64,000 nt of DNA from Paraburkholderia sp. PGU19 (GTDB lineage Bacteria; Pseudomonadota; Gammaproteobacteria; Burkholderiales; Burkholderiaceae): positions 992,001 to 1,056,000 of the forward strand of contig NZ_AP023181.1 of assembly GCF_013426915.1 (NCBI RefSeq), written 5' to 3'. The position numbers and the translations under genes are program-made. The notes under the pieces are model-generated. The model was not told the origin of the DNA and made no database searches. It saw only the letters and a list, made by a program, of their open reading frames with translations. Shown piece by piece: positions 55,833-64,000 of the stretch; positions within the stretch are counted from its first letter, which is position 1, and each line of letters starts with the position of its first letter.

Positions 55833-56210
55833 GTGCACGGAAATCATTCATTTGATCGACTGTTATTGGATAGACAGTTTTCGCATGAGCGATTTTTCTT
55901 TTTCGTCACCGACGTGATAGCCGTCAGTCACGCTGCTTTTTTTCTTCGTAGCGCGGGTGTTCCGGCGGGGCAAGCGCTGCTTGTCGAACGGATGTTCGCT
56001 GCGCTCGAATCGGCAGAGCGGTATGTCAGTGACGAACCGTATATGGCAGGAATGACATTTTCGATCGCGGACATCGCGGCCTTCACGATCACGCAGTCGG
56101 TCATGTCGCAACTGCCCTGGGCGCAACTGCCCAATTTACGCCGCTGGTATGCGCAGGTCGAGGCGAGGCCCGCACTCGCGCGCGGTCTCACGGTGTTCGA
56201 TCCGCGTTGA
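55833..56210 (+). pseudogene. 5'-truncated glutathione S-transferase remnant
   Basis: From about 55945 the frame encodes the C-terminal helical domain of a cytosolic glutathione S-transferase: ALLVERMFAALESAERYVSD, PYMAGMTFSIADIAAFTITQ (the SxAD N-capping motif) and LRRWYAQVEARPALARGL. The N-terminal thioredoxin-like glutathione-binding domain is absent, and the upstream 35 codons are AT-rich and unrelated, so the gene has lost its first half. No ribosome binding site was seen at the first ATG. It stands between a divergent TetR gene and a convergent flavin reductase. Confidence 0.75.
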
Positions 56211-56278
56211 TCGATGCGAAGCCGCCAGATGGAAGAGGCAGTCTGCGGATATCGGCCGTTCCAAAGAACGCGTGCAAC

Positions 56279-56866
56279 TCAAAGCTCGAACCGATCCCGC
56301 GTCGTCACGTAATCGCTCGCACCGAACCGACCTACGGGAAAATAATGCTGCAACCTGACGCGCCAGGCGTCACGGTCGATCAATTCGTCCCGCGCGTGCA
56401 GCACCAGCACCTTGCCGATAAATATATGACGGCTCGCCGTTTCAAGCGTCTCCCAAAGCTCGCATTCGAACGCAACAGGCGCCTGCGCGATGCGCGGCGG
56501 CTTGACCCGCGTCGACGTCAGCGCGGTGAAACCCACTTCGTCCAGTTCGCTGACATTCGACGCAAAGCGCTCGCCGCAGCGATGCATCTGCTGCGCAATC
56601 GCTTCATCGGCAAGATGCACGACGAATTCTTTTTCGCGCGGAATGTTCACTGCTGTGTCCTTCAACGTGCCGTCCGTCAGCCGGTTGATGCTGATCATCA
56701 CGATAGGCGGTTCCTCGCCCAGCATGTTGAACATCGAGAACGGCGCGGCGTTCACTGTGCCATCGGCGCCGAGCGTCGTCACGAGCGCGATGGGACGCGG
56801 GACAATCAGGCTCGCCATCAGTTTGTAGCGCTGGTACTCGGTGATCGCTTCGAAGTCGATTTCCAT
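56279..56866 (-). CDS. Flavin reductase family protein (FMN-binding split barrel)
   Basis: A 195-residue FMN-binding split-barrel protein of the DIM6/NTAB flavin reductase-like group. YKLMASLIVPRPIALVTTLG and AAPFSMFNMLGEEPPIVMIS are the family's FMN-contact stretches; PREKEFVVHLADE follows. It may supply reduced flavin or reduce a substrate directly. The ATG at 56866 is one base after the GntR stop, so it is translationally coupled and belongs to the deacetylase-GntR unit. Confidence 0.88.
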   Translation of the reverse strand: MEIDFEAITEYQRYKLMASLIVPRPIALVTTLGADGTVNAAPFSMFNMLGEEPPIVMISINRLTDGTLKDTAVNIPREKEFVVHLADEAIAQQMHRCGERFASNVSELDEVGFTALTSTRVKPPRIAQAPVAFECELWETLETASRHIFIGKVLVLHARDELIDRDAWRVRLQHYFPVGRFGASDYVTTRDRFEL

Positions 56867-56867
56867 G

Positions 56868-57611
56868 TTATTCCATCGCGGTTTGTCGATCGGGTTCGAT
56901 ACCAAGCATTTGCGCAAGCCGCTTCTTGCCAGGCATGCGTGACGTTTCGATGCGCGCCTCCAGACTCTGGAGATGCGCCGTCATATGCGCAATCGCGCCC
57001 TCGGCATCGCGGGCTTCCAGGCAATCGAGGATAGCGGTGTGCTCGTCGTGCTCGCACGGCGCGTTGCCGACCGGCTCGTAAGCACCGACGATCAGCGAGC
57101 AGCGGGAAATCAGTTCGGTGAGGTAGCGTTCGAGCGTCGCGTTGCCCGCCAGCGCCGCGATACGCAGATGAAACTCGCTTGCAAGCCGCGCCCATGAAGG
57201 CTGATCGAAGCGATGCATCGCCTCGTGCTCGTCCGCAAGCTGTTTGCGCAGCGCGCCGATATCGTCGACGCTCGCGCGTCGCGCCGCGAGTTCGACCAGC
57301 GCGCGTTCCACCGCGCAGCGGGCCTCGAAAATTTCGCGTGTTTCTTCGCGCGTCGGTTGCGCAATAACGGCGCCCTTGTTCGGACGCAACACGACGATAC
57401 CGTCGTGCGCCAGCTTCTCCAGCGCGCGCCGCACCACCGCGCGCCCGACGCCGAACAGTGCGCACAGTTCCGGCTCGGGCAGCTTCGTGCCCGGCGTCAG
57501 CCTGCGATTCAACACGCCTTCGAAGATCGTTTGATAGATGCGCCCATCCGCATCCGCCCGGTCGCGCTTCTCGTGTTTCGCGGGCCTCATGCCCGCCTGC
57601 ACGGCACTCAT
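56868..57611 (-). CDS. GntR-family regulator, FadR/FCD subfamily
   Basis: A 247-residue GntR regulator. Winged helix LPEPELCALFGVGRAVVRRA then LEKLAHDGIVVLRPNKGAVI (about 42-80), and an FCD effector domain with metal-ligand positions in FEARCAVERAL, EFHLRIAALAGN, CEHDEHTAIL and AHMTAHL. Its ATG overlaps the deacetylase stop (ATGA). It probably controls its own operon and the divergent ABC importer through the inverted repeat between them (inference). Confidence 0.92.
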   Translation of the reverse strand: MSAVQAGMRPAKHEKRDRADADGRIYQTIFEGVLNRRLTPGTKLPEPELCALFGVGRAVVRRALEKLAHDGIVVLRPNKGAVIAQPTREETREIFEARCAVERALVELAARRASVDDIGALRKQLADEHEAMHRFDQPSWARLASEFHLRIAALAGNATLERYLTELISRCSLIVGAYEPVGNAPCEHDEHTAILDCLEARDAEGAIAHMTAHLQSLEARIETSRMPGKKRLAQMLGIEPDRQTAME

Positions 57612-58549
57612 GCGGCTTGCGCCGCAACGGGCACGGCTTCTTCTGCGTGGCGCGCGATGGCGCCGGGTGTCGTGAGCCAGATGTCGTCGCGCGCATTGCC
57701 GATATGCGCGAGCGCGCGCCGCAAGTGCCGCAACCGGTAAGGCTGTCCAACGATGTACGGATGCAGCGCGATGCCCATGACGAGCGGCTGCGCAGTACGC
57801 GCGCGCTGTGTTTGCTCGAGCATCTCGTCGAACTGGTCGACGATCATGTCCGCGAAATCACGCATGTCCATCTGCCGCGCCATGATCATCGGCAGATCGT
57901 TCAGCTCTTGCGGATACGGAATCGACCACAGCGGCCTGCCCTTCGTTTGCATACGCACAGGCCGGTCGTCGTGACACCAGTTGAGCGTGTAGCGATAACC
58001 CGTCTCGGCGAGCAGGTCCGGCGTGCGGTGCGATTCGGAGATCCACGGCGACAGCCATCCCGCCGGTTCCGCGCCGGACTGTTCGATCATGCGTGCGCGG
58101 CAATGGGCCAGCAGCGCGCGTTCGCCGTCCTCGTCCAGATCGCTTTGGCGCTGCGCGTTCGTGTGGCCGTGCGCGATCAGTTCGTCGCCGCGCGCGGCAC
58201 AGGCTTCGATGAGTTCCGGACAGTGATCGTAAAGCGACGTGTTGATGAGCGTGCCCGCCGGCATGTCGAGCGAATCGAACAATTCGATGCAGCGCCACGC
58301 GCCGACGCGATTGCCGTACTCGCGCCAGCTGTAGTTCAGCACATCGGGCTGCGGCGACAGCGGCCCCAGCGCCGCGCCCAGACCCTCGCCGAACGCGAAG
58401 TGCTCCAGGTTGAAGCCGAGATAGACGGCAAGCCGCGCGCCGTTCGGCCAGTGGTAAGCATCGCCCTCATGAATCGGCTGATAGCCGAAGCGGCCATGTG
58501 TTTTCAGTGCATCAAATGAACCGGACGGCTCGCGCTTGAAGTCGTTCAT
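57608..58549 (-). CDS. Polysaccharide deacetylase-fold hydrolase (PuuE/allantoinase-like)
   Basis: A 313-residue carbohydrate-esterase-4-fold protein. LNYSWREYGNRVGAWRCIEL (about 82-101), DELIAHGHTNAQ (about 133-144) and GWLSPWISESHRTPDLLAET (about 176-195) are the conserved blocks shared with PuuE-type allantoinases, which hydrolyse cyclic ureides or amides rather than chitin. No signal peptide, so it is cytoplasmic. With a polyamine-type importer divergent, it may act on an imported nitrogen compound. ATG 58549 begins MNDFKREPSGS; the upstream extension is not protein-like. Confidence 0.85.
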   Translation of the reverse strand: MNDFKREPSGSFDALKTHGRFGYQPIHEGDAYHWPNGARLAVYLGFNLEHFAFGEGLGAALGPLSPQPDVLNYSWREYGNRVGAWRCIELFDSLDMPAGTLINTSLYDHCPELIEACAARGDELIAHGHTNAQRQSDLDEDGERALLAHCRARMIEQSGAEPAGWLSPWISESHRTPDLLAETGYRYTLNWCHDDRPVRMQTKGRPLWSIPYPQELNDLPMIMARQMDMRDFADMIVDQFDEMLEQTQRARTAQPLVMGIALHPYIVGQPYRLRHLRRALAHIGNARDDIWLTTPGAIARHAEEAVPVAAQAA

Positions 58550-58613
58550 TGTCGGGTGTGAATGATCCGGTTTGGTTAGGTTGTGCCCCAATCCGAACGA
58601 AACCTGCACTGCG

Positions 58614-58671
58614 ATTGCACACGCAACCAACTCGCAAGTGCTGACGATCGAGGTCCGCAATCGTGTGCAAT
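58614..58671. promoter_or_regulatory. 10-bp inverted repeat between divergent deacetylase and ABC operons
   Basis: ATTGCACACG at 58614-58623 and its exact reverse complement CGTGTGCAAT at 58662-58671 lie 38 bp apart in the 288-bp intergenic region. Each half could also be one site of a dimeric regulator. The adjacent GntR gene is the natural candidate; no evidence beyond position and symmetry. Confidence 0.45.
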
Positions 58672-58837
58672 ATGCGCGCCAACCTGTCGACACGCGTTGT
58701 CAGCGGGCGTTGCGGCACACGTGCGAGTACGTGCTGACGGCGCACAAGATCGCGAATGGCATATGACTTGCAGAAGCTCCCGGCTGCATGCTTCGTGCGC
58801 CGTATTCCATTCGCGTCATCTGACAGGACACACCTTC

Positions 58838-59893
58838 ATGGTTCAGCCGGCATCTACCGTGGTTCATGTAAGCCCCGCCGACATCGAGCTGGTACACGTT
58901 TCGAAGCGTTATGGCGACTCGCTCGCCGTCGATGCGATCGACCTGCGCATTCCCGGCGGCGCGTACTGCTGCCTGCTCGGCCCGTCGGGATGCGGCAAGA
59001 CTTCGACGCTGCGCATGATTGCGGGTCACGAGTGGGTCTCCGAAGGCGACGTGCTGATCGGCGGGCGCAACGTGACGCATGAGCAGCCTGCCGCGCGGGG
59101 CACGGCGATGGTGTTTCAGAGCTATGCGCTGTTCCCGCATCTGTCCGCGCTCGATAACGTCGCGTTCAGCCTCAAGATGCGGGGCGTCGCCAAAGACGCG
59201 CGCCGAAAGCGCGCGGGCGAACTACTCGAACTCGTCGCGATGTCGGCCCACGCGAACCGCCGGCCCGCCCAGCTTTCGGGCGGCCAGCAGCAGCGTGTCG
59301 CGCTCGCGCGCGCGTTGCTCAACGAACCGCGCTGCCTGCTTCTCGACGAACCGCTATCCGCGCTCGATCCGTTCCTGCGCGTACAGATGCGCGCCGAACT
59401 CAAGCGTTGGCAAAAGGAACTCGGGATCACCTTCGTCCACGTCACCCATTCACAGGAAGAAGCGATGGCGCTCGCCGATCTCGTCGTGGTGATGAGTCAC
59501 GGCCAGATCGAGCAGACGGGTACGCCGTTCGAAGTCTTCAACCGGCCGCGCACGGAATTCGTCGCGCGCTTTCTCGGCGGCCATAACGTGCTTGGCGCGA
59601 AGGGCGGTCTCTTTACCGTGCGCGCCGACCGCTTGCGCATCGCGCCGCAAGGCGTCACGCCGGGCACGAGCGCGGGAGAAAGCGGCTTGAGCCGCATCGG
59701 CGGCCTCGCCTGCACGGTGCGCGAAGCCGAGTATCAAGGCACGCACTTGCGCATCACGCTCGACCCGCAGGATGGCTCGTCCGCGCTCGTGTCCCTGATG
59801 AGCGACGCCGACTACGATCCGCAACGTCTCGGGCCAAATGCGCGCGTGACGGTCTGGTGGGACGAGCAGAACGCTCATCCGCTCGCGGCCTGA
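58838..59893 (+). CDS. Polyamine-type ABC transporter ATP-binding protein (PotA-like)
   Basis: A 351-residue ATPase of the spermidine/putrescine (POPT) family. Walker A GPSGCGKTST (about 46-55), Q-loop VFQSYALFPHLSA, signature LSGGQQQRVALARAL (about 142-156), Walker B LLLDEPLSALDPFLR, H-loop HVTHSQEEAM, and a C-terminal TOBE domain. The ATG at 58838 (MVQPAST) is chosen; an upstream open stretch is not family-like. Drives the importer with the next three genes. Confidence 0.92.
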   Translation: MVQPASTVVHVSPADIELVHVSKRYGDSLAVDAIDLRIPGGAYCCLLGPSGCGKTSTLRMIAGHEWVSEGDVLIGGRNVTHEQPAARGTAMVFQSYALFPHLSALDNVAFSLKMRGVAKDARRKRAGELLELVAMSAHANRRPAQLSGGQQQRVALARALLNEPRCLLLDEPLSALDPFLRVQMRAELKRWQKELGITFVHVTHSQEEAMALADLVVVMSHGQIEQTGTPFEVFNRPRTEFVARFLGGHNVLGAKGGLFTVRADRLRIAPQGVTPGTSAGESGLSRIGGLACTVREAEYQGTHLRITLDPQDGSSALVSLMSDADYDPQRLGPNARVTVWWDEQNAHPLAA

Positions 59894-59946
59894 CAAGTGC
59901 ACTGACAACGACAACGCAACGGCAATTTCTTTAGAGGAGAGAAGCA

Positions 59947-61248
59947 ATGAACGACGACAAGGTGGCCGCAAACGTGCAACAGGCTGGAGAAGAGACTGTA
60001 GGCAAAGGAATATCGCGCCGCACGTTCATCAAGGGTGCGGTCGCGGCTGCGGGCATCGCCGGTTTCCCATATGTGCACGCACAAGAGAAGCTCACGCTGC
60101 GTTACCTCGGCACGGCCGTCAACCAGAGCGCGGACATTGCGAAGAAGTTCAAGGAAGACACGGGCATCGAGATTCAATACATTCCCGTGACCACCGATGA
60201 CGTGACCAAACGCATCATCACGCAGCCCAATTCGTTCGATATCGTCGACACCGAGTACTTCTCGCTCAAGAAGCTCATTCCGGCGGGTACGCTCGCGGGT
60301 ATGGACGCGAAGCGTATCAAGCTCGCCGACAAGATCACGCCCGTCCTGACGAAGGGCGAAGTGGACGGCAAGAAGATCGGCGATCAAGGCACGGCGCCGA
60401 AAAAAGTGATGTTCCTCAAGGGCGCGCGCTCGACCGAATTCTCCGCGACGCCGACCGAGTGGATGACGCTGATCCCCACCACGTACAACGCCGACACGCT
60501 CGGCATTCGGCCCGACCTGATCCCACGGCCCGTGACGACGTGGGCGGACCTGCTCAATCCGCAATTCAAGGGCAAGGCGGCGCTTCTGAACATTCCCGCC
60601 ATCGGCATCATGGATGCGGCGATGGCGATCGAAGCGATGGGCCACGTGAAATACGGCGACAAGGGCAACATGACCAAGGCCGAGATCGATCAGACCATCA
60701 AGATCCTGATCGAAGCGAAGCGCGCTGGCCAGTTCCGCGCGTTCTGGCGTGATTTCAACGAGAGCGTGAACCTGATGGCTTCGGGTGAAGTCGTGATCCA
60801 GTCGATGTGGTCGCCCGCCGTCACGAAGGTCCGCACGATGGGCATCGCCTGCAAGTTCCAGCCTTTGAAGGAAGGCTATCGCTCATGGGCGTCGGGTTTC
60901 GGCTTTCCGCGCTCGCTGCAAGGCAAGAAGCTCGATGCCGCGTATGAATTCGTCAACTGGTTTCAGGACGGCTGGGCAGGCGCTTATCTGATGCGTCAGG
61001 GTTATTACCCCGGCGTCACGGAAACGGCGCGCACGCATATGCAAGCCTACGAATGGGACTACTGGATGGAAGGCAAGCTCGCGGCGCAGGACATCAAGGC
61101 GCCCGACGGCCAGCTGCTCGAAAAAGCGGGCGCCGTGCGCGACGGCGGTTCGTACAACCAGCGCATGGGTGCGATTGCGTGCTGGAACGCCGTGATGGAC
61201 GAGAACATCTACATGGTGCAGAAGTGGAACGAATTCATCGCGGCATGA
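59947..61248 (+). CDS. Polyamine-type ABC transporter substrate-binding protein (Tat-exported)
   Basis: A 433-residue PotD/PotF-like periplasmic binding protein. The N-terminus carries a twin-arginine signal (SRRTFIKGAVAAAGIAGF, cleavage near VHAQEK), suggesting export in folded form. Mature features: LRYLGTAVNQSADIAKKF, FDIVDTEYFSLKKLIPAG and AYEFVNWFQDGWAGAYLMRQ. Longer than ordinary PotD, typical of the extended group found with these deacetylase loci. GAGGAG precedes the ATG. Ligand unknown; a polyamine-like or amide nitrogen source is likely. Confidence 0.9.
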   Translation: MNDDKVAANVQQAGEETVGKGISRRTFIKGAVAAAGIAGFPYVHAQEKLTLRYLGTAVNQSADIAKKFKEDTGIEIQYIPVTTDDVTKRIITQPNSFDIVDTEYFSLKKLIPAGTLAGMDAKRIKLADKITPVLTKGEVDGKKIGDQGTAPKKVMFLKGARSTEFSATPTEWMTLIPTTYNADTLGIRPDLIPRPVTTWADLLNPQFKGKAALLNIPAIGIMDAAMAIEAMGHVKYGDKGNMTKAEIDQTIKILIEAKRAGQFRAFWRDFNESVNLMASGEVVIQSMWSPAVTKVRTMGIACKFQPLKEGYRSWASGFGFPRSLQGKKLDAAYEFVNWFQDGWAGAYLMRQGYYPGVTETARTHMQAYEWDYWMEGKLAAQDIKAPDGQLLEKAGAVRDGGSYNQRMGAIACWNAVMDENIYMVQKWNEFIAA

Positions 61249-61279
61249 GAATGCACAAAAATACGCGCGGAGTGTGAAG

Positions 61280-62194
61280 ATGGCCTCGGTCGAGTATCTC
61301 CAGCAGGCGAAGCCAACGGCCGTGCGCCATCGGCGTGTGAGCGCGTGGCTGCAAGCCACGCCGCTCACGGTCACGTTCGCGCTGTTTTTTATCGTGCCGC
61401 TGGTGATCACGTTGATCGTCAGCTTCTGGGACTTCAACGAGTATCAGATCATCCCGGCGTTCACACTGAAGAACTACGCGGCGATCTTCGACGGTTGCAC
61501 GTCGCTCACGGACGTTTGCGTCACGGTCAAGACGTATTGGTCCACGCTCAAGTTCTGCGCGATGGTCTGGGCGGTGACGCTCGTGCTCGGTTTCACGATC
61601 GCGTATTTCCTCGCGTTCCATGTGCGCACGACGGCGATGCAAACCGTGCTGTTTCTCGTCTGCACGATTCCGTTCTGGACGTCCAACGTGATCCGCATGA
61701 TCTCGTGGATTCCGCTGCTCGGCCGCAACGGGCTCGTCAATCAGGCGCTGATGTCCGCGCATCTTGTGGACCAGCCGCTCGAATGGCTGCTGTATTCGAA
61801 CTTCTCCGTCGTGCTGGCGTTCGTGCATCTCTATACGTTCTTCATGATCGTCCCCATCTTCAACGCGATGATGCGTATCGACCGGTCGCTGCTCGAAGCG
61901 GCGCGCGATGGCGGCGCAAGCGGCTGGCAGATGATCCGCGACGTCGTGTTGCCGTTGTCGAAAACGGGCATCGTGATCGGCTCGATCTTCGTCGTCACGA
62001 TCGTGATGGGCGATTTCCTCACGGTGGGCGTGATGGGCGGGCAGCAGATCGCGTCGGTCGGAAAGATCATCCAGGTGCAAACGGGCTATCTGCAATTTCC
62101 CGCCGCTGCCGCAAACGCGATCATTCTGCTCGCGGTGGTGCTCATGATCGTGTGGGCGCTAACGCGTGCCGTCGACATCAGAAAGGAACTCTGA
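61280..62194 (+). CDS. Polyamine-type ABC transporter permease 1 (PotB-like)
   Basis: A 304-residue inner membrane permease with about six helices, starting AWLQATPLTVTFALFFIVPL. The EAA loop is RSLLEAARDGGASGWQMIRD followed by VVLPLSKTGI. GGAG lies seven bases before ATG 61280; an in-frame GTG two codons upstream is less likely. One base separates its stop from permease 2. Confidence 0.92.
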   Translation: MASVEYLQQAKPTAVRHRRVSAWLQATPLTVTFALFFIVPLVITLIVSFWDFNEYQIIPAFTLKNYAAIFDGCTSLTDVCVTVKTYWSTLKFCAMVWAVTLVLGFTIAYFLAFHVRTTAMQTVLFLVCTIPFWTSNVIRMISWIPLLGRNGLVNQALMSAHLVDQPLEWLLYSNFSVVLAFVHLYTFFMIVPIFNAMMRIDRSLLEAARDGGASGWQMIRDVVLPLSKTGIVIGSIFVVTIVMGDFLTVGVMGGQQIASVGKIIQVQTGYLQFPAAAANAIILLAVVLMIVWALTRAVDIRKEL

Positions 62195-62195
62195 C

Positions 62196-63092
62196 ATGAG
62201 TGTTTCGCTCAGGCATCGCGAGCGCCGCCCCGCGAGCTTCTACTGGCTCGCGCTGATCTTCGGCCTCTTTGTGCTGTTTCTGTATGGCCCAGTGATCACG
62301 ATTTTTATTCTGTCCTTTCAGGGTCCGGAAGGCGGCCTGACTTTTCCGATGCGAGGCCTCTCGCTGCACTGGTTCGAGGTCTTGCGCAACGGTGTCGGCG
62401 ATGTCGATATCTGGGCTGCGTTCGGGCGCTCCGTCAAACTCGCGATTGCGGTAACGGTGTTGACGGTGCTGTTCTCGGTGAGCGCGGGCCTCGCGTTCAG
62501 GCGGCGTTTTCGTGGCGATACGGCCGTGTTCTACGTATCGGTCGCGAGTCTCATCATGCCGTCGATCATCGTATCGCTCGGCATCGGGCTGACTTTTCGT
62601 CTGCTCGATACGCTCATCAAGTATCTGGCCAACGCGTCGGGCTTTCAGTCGTTCGCGGATAGCTGGACCACGTCGATGGGCCTCTACACGTCGGCGCTCG
62701 GCGCGCATCTCACGTGGACGTTGCCGTTCGGTCTGCTCGTGATGTTCGCCGTTTTCAATCGCTTCAATCCCGCGTTCGAGGAAGCAGCGCGCGATCTGGG
62801 CGCCTCGCCGTGGCAGTCGTTCCGCCATGTCGTGCTGCCTATCATCGGGCCTTCCGTGATCGGCGTCGCGATGTTCGGCTTTACGCTTTCGTGGGATGAG
62901 ATCGCGCGCACGTCGCAGGCGATCGGCGATCAGAACACGCTGCCGCTCGAATTGCAGGGTTTGACCACCTCGGTGACCACGCCCGTCATCTACGCGCTCG
63001 GCACAATGACGACGTTGATCTCGCTTGCGGTGATGGTGGGCGGATTACTCATCGCGAGATCGCTCGCGCGAAAGCGGGCGACTGCGGGTTGA
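62196..63092 (+). CDS. Polyamine-type ABC transporter permease 2 (PotC-like)
   Basis: A 298-residue inner membrane permease. First helix ASFYWLALIFGLFVLFLYGP; the EAA loop is NPAFEEAARDLGASPWQSFR followed by HVVLPIIGPSVIG. TGACATG arrangement with the preceding gene indicates coupled translation. Last gene of the importer operon; convergent with a TetR gene 26 bases away. Confidence 0.92.
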   Translation: MSVSLRHRERRPASFYWLALIFGLFVLFLYGPVITIFILSFQGPEGGLTFPMRGLSLHWFEVLRNGVGDVDIWAAFGRSVKLAIAVTVLTVLFSVSAGLAFRRRFRGDTAVFYVSVASLIMPSIIVSLGIGLTFRLLDTLIKYLANASGFQSFADSWTTSMGLYTSALGAHLTWTLPFGLLVMFAVFNRFNPAFEEAARDLGASPWQSFRHVVLPIIGPSVIGVAMFGFTLSWDEIARTSQAIGDQNTLPLELQGLTTSVTTPVIYALGTMTTLISLAVMVGGLLIARSLARKRATAG

Positions 63093-63118
63093 TGCGCCGC
63101 GCGGCGTTGCGCGGCGCC

Positions 63119-63844
63119 CTATCGGCAATTGAAGAAGTGCGCCGCCAGTTCCGGCACACGCGCTCCCGTCAGAAACGCGCGCACGAGTTCGTGTGCCTGT
63201 GCCTTGTGCGCGGCCTGCCATCCAGGCGCGAGCATTTCCGTGTCGAACATGCGTGAGAGCGTGTACGCATTGGACTTGTGAAAATACGCGAGGCTCACGA
63301 GCGTCACGTACATATGCAGCGGATCGATCCCCTCGCGCAACTCGCCAGCGGCCTCGCCGCGTTCGATCAGGGTGCGCAGCTTGTCGAGCACGGGCGACGA
63401 CATCGCGGGAATGACCTTCGAGCGTTTCAGGTAGCGCGCCCGATTCAGGTTTTCCCACGAAAGCAGGCACAGCAACTCGGGGTGCGCTGAAAAGTGCGCT
63501 TCTGTGAAATCGTAAAGCTGCAAGATGCCTGCCGCGGGGTCGACGGTCTTTTCATCCAGTTCAACGGCCAGCTCCGCTTCGCGCAGCTTCGCCAACACAT
63601 GCTCCAGCACTTCGACATACAGCATTTCCTTGCCGCCGAAGTAGTGGTAGATCATGCGGATATTGACCTTCGCGCGACTCGCGATCCCTTCCACGCGCGC
63701 ACCGCTGAAGCCTTTGTCCGCGAACTCCTTGATGGCGATCCGGAAGATGCGCTCGCGCGTCTTTGCTGCAAGTTGCTGGCGACGCGTGGGCTCGTCCTTC
63801 GCCGTTCGGGCGGGTGTGCTGGGTGCAGAGGCGTTGCGTGGCAT
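63119..63844 (-). CDS. TetR-family regulator
   Basis: A 241-residue TetR protein of the RutR/YcdC-like group, with helix-turn-helix ARVEGIASRAKVNIRMIYHY and FGGKEMLYVEVLEH. The C-terminal domain (LLCLLSWENLNRARYLKRSK ... MYVTLVSLAYFHKSNAYTLS) fits RutR-like proteins that sense pyrimidines or related small molecules. It is convergent with the importer operon and could regulate it or the gene to its right. I chose ATG 63844 (MPRNASAP). Confidence 0.88.
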   Translation of the reverse strand: MPRNASAPSTPARTAKDEPTRRQQLAAKTRERIFRIAIKEFADKGFSGARVEGIASRAKVNIRMIYHYFGGKEMLYVEVLEHVLAKLREAELAVELDEKTVDPAAGILQLYDFTEAHFSAHPELLCLLSWENLNRARYLKRSKVIPAMSSPVLDKLRTLIERGEAAGELREGIDPLHMYVTLVSLAYFHKSNAYTLSRMFDTEMLAPGWQAAHKAQAHELVRAFLTGARVPELAAHFFNCR

Positions 63845-63918
63845 GGTGTCGATGAATGATTGAAGAATGGCGCGGCTAATCGTTATGGTACTCCGCCGCG
63901 CCCCCGGCGCTCGCGCGC

Positions 63919-64000
63919 TCAACGCCTGAACGGCTGGGTGAGCGCAGGCGGCGCGGACTGCCTGCCAATCAATCCTGCCACGGCCACGAGTGCGAGCAGA
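63919..64000 (-). CDS. C-terminal end of a membrane protein, cut by the window edge
   Basis: On the minus strand the last 26 codons before a TGA (63921-63919) read as a hydrophobic stretch (LLALVAVAGLIG) followed by RQSAPPALTQPFRR. This looks like the last membrane helix and short cytoplasmic tail of a transporter or other inner membrane protein whose rest lies beyond the window. The family cannot be told from so little. Confidence 0.5.
   Translation of the reverse strand, partial: LLALVAVAGLIGRQSAPPALTQPFRR

Noticed and set aside
1..64000. Possible CRISPR array, tRNA or rRNA genes
   Set aside because: No regularly spaced direct repeats, tRNA-like cloverleaf sequence or rRNA segments were noticed when reading both strands.

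Overview
The window looks like part of a replicon (probably the second chromosome) of a Burkholderia-group betaproteobacterium, most likely Paraburkholderia or Caballeronia. This rests on high-GC coding, the prpR / prpB-prpC-acnD-prpF arrangement of the 2-methylcitrate cycle, a Burkholderia-type trimeric porin, many LysR/TetR/GntR/LacI regulators beside small catabolic operons, and a palindromic repeat of a style I associate with these genomes. No rRNA, tRNA, CRISPR array or intact insertion sequence was seen. Assignments come from reading motifs and context; no database search was possible.

Layout. 1-4.2 kb: the end of a hypothetical protein, a GT4 glycosyltransferase, a small unknown protein, a GlxA-like AraC regulator with an eroded DJ-1 domain, and a DUF4337 membrane protein. 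4.2-12.5 kb: propionate catabolism, with divergent prpR, a consensus sigma-54 promoter ahead of prpB, and a terminator-like hairpin between prpC and acnD. 12.6-13.3 kb: a 650-bp nested inverted repeat without genes. 13.3-21.1 kb: a sugar-acid operon (dehydratase, semialdehyde dehydrogenase, MFS carrier, DapA-family enzyme) with a divergent LysR gene, then an FAH hydrolase followed by the internally deleted remnant of a short-chain dehydrogenase. 21.3-24.0 kb: Lrp regulator, ornithine cyclodeaminase and a CtlX-type hydrolase, giving citrulline to ornithine to proline. 24.1-30.1 kb: LysR with an Old Yellow Enzyme, an ECF sigma/anti-sigma pair, a porin and a DHFR-like reductase.

30.3-45.9 kb is the most interesting stretch. 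A LacI regulator faces a run of twelve same-strand genes: Gfo/Idh/MocA oxidoreductase, single-chain CoA-transferase, enoyl-CoA hydratase, aldehyde dehydrogenase, a complete CUT1 sugar ABC transporter, SDR, GMC oxidoreductase, a DUF993 protein and an MHS-type carrier. Three near-identical 14-bp palindromes and a good sigma-70 promoter sit between regulator and operon. I cannot name the substrate; the combination suggests a CoA-dependent route for a sugar, polyol or glycoside that I do not recognise.

46-55.6 kb: a BON protein, an unknown protein, a YaiI-family protein and an RND efflux operon (outer membrane factor, fusion protein, pump) flanked by two TetR genes on the same strand. 55.8-56.2 kb holds a truncated glutathione S-transferase. 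56.3-63.1 kb is a second divergent unit: PuuE-like deacetylase, GntR and flavin reductase on one side, a polyamine-type ABC importer on the other, with a 10-bp inverted repeat between. A TetR gene and the end of a membrane protein close the window.
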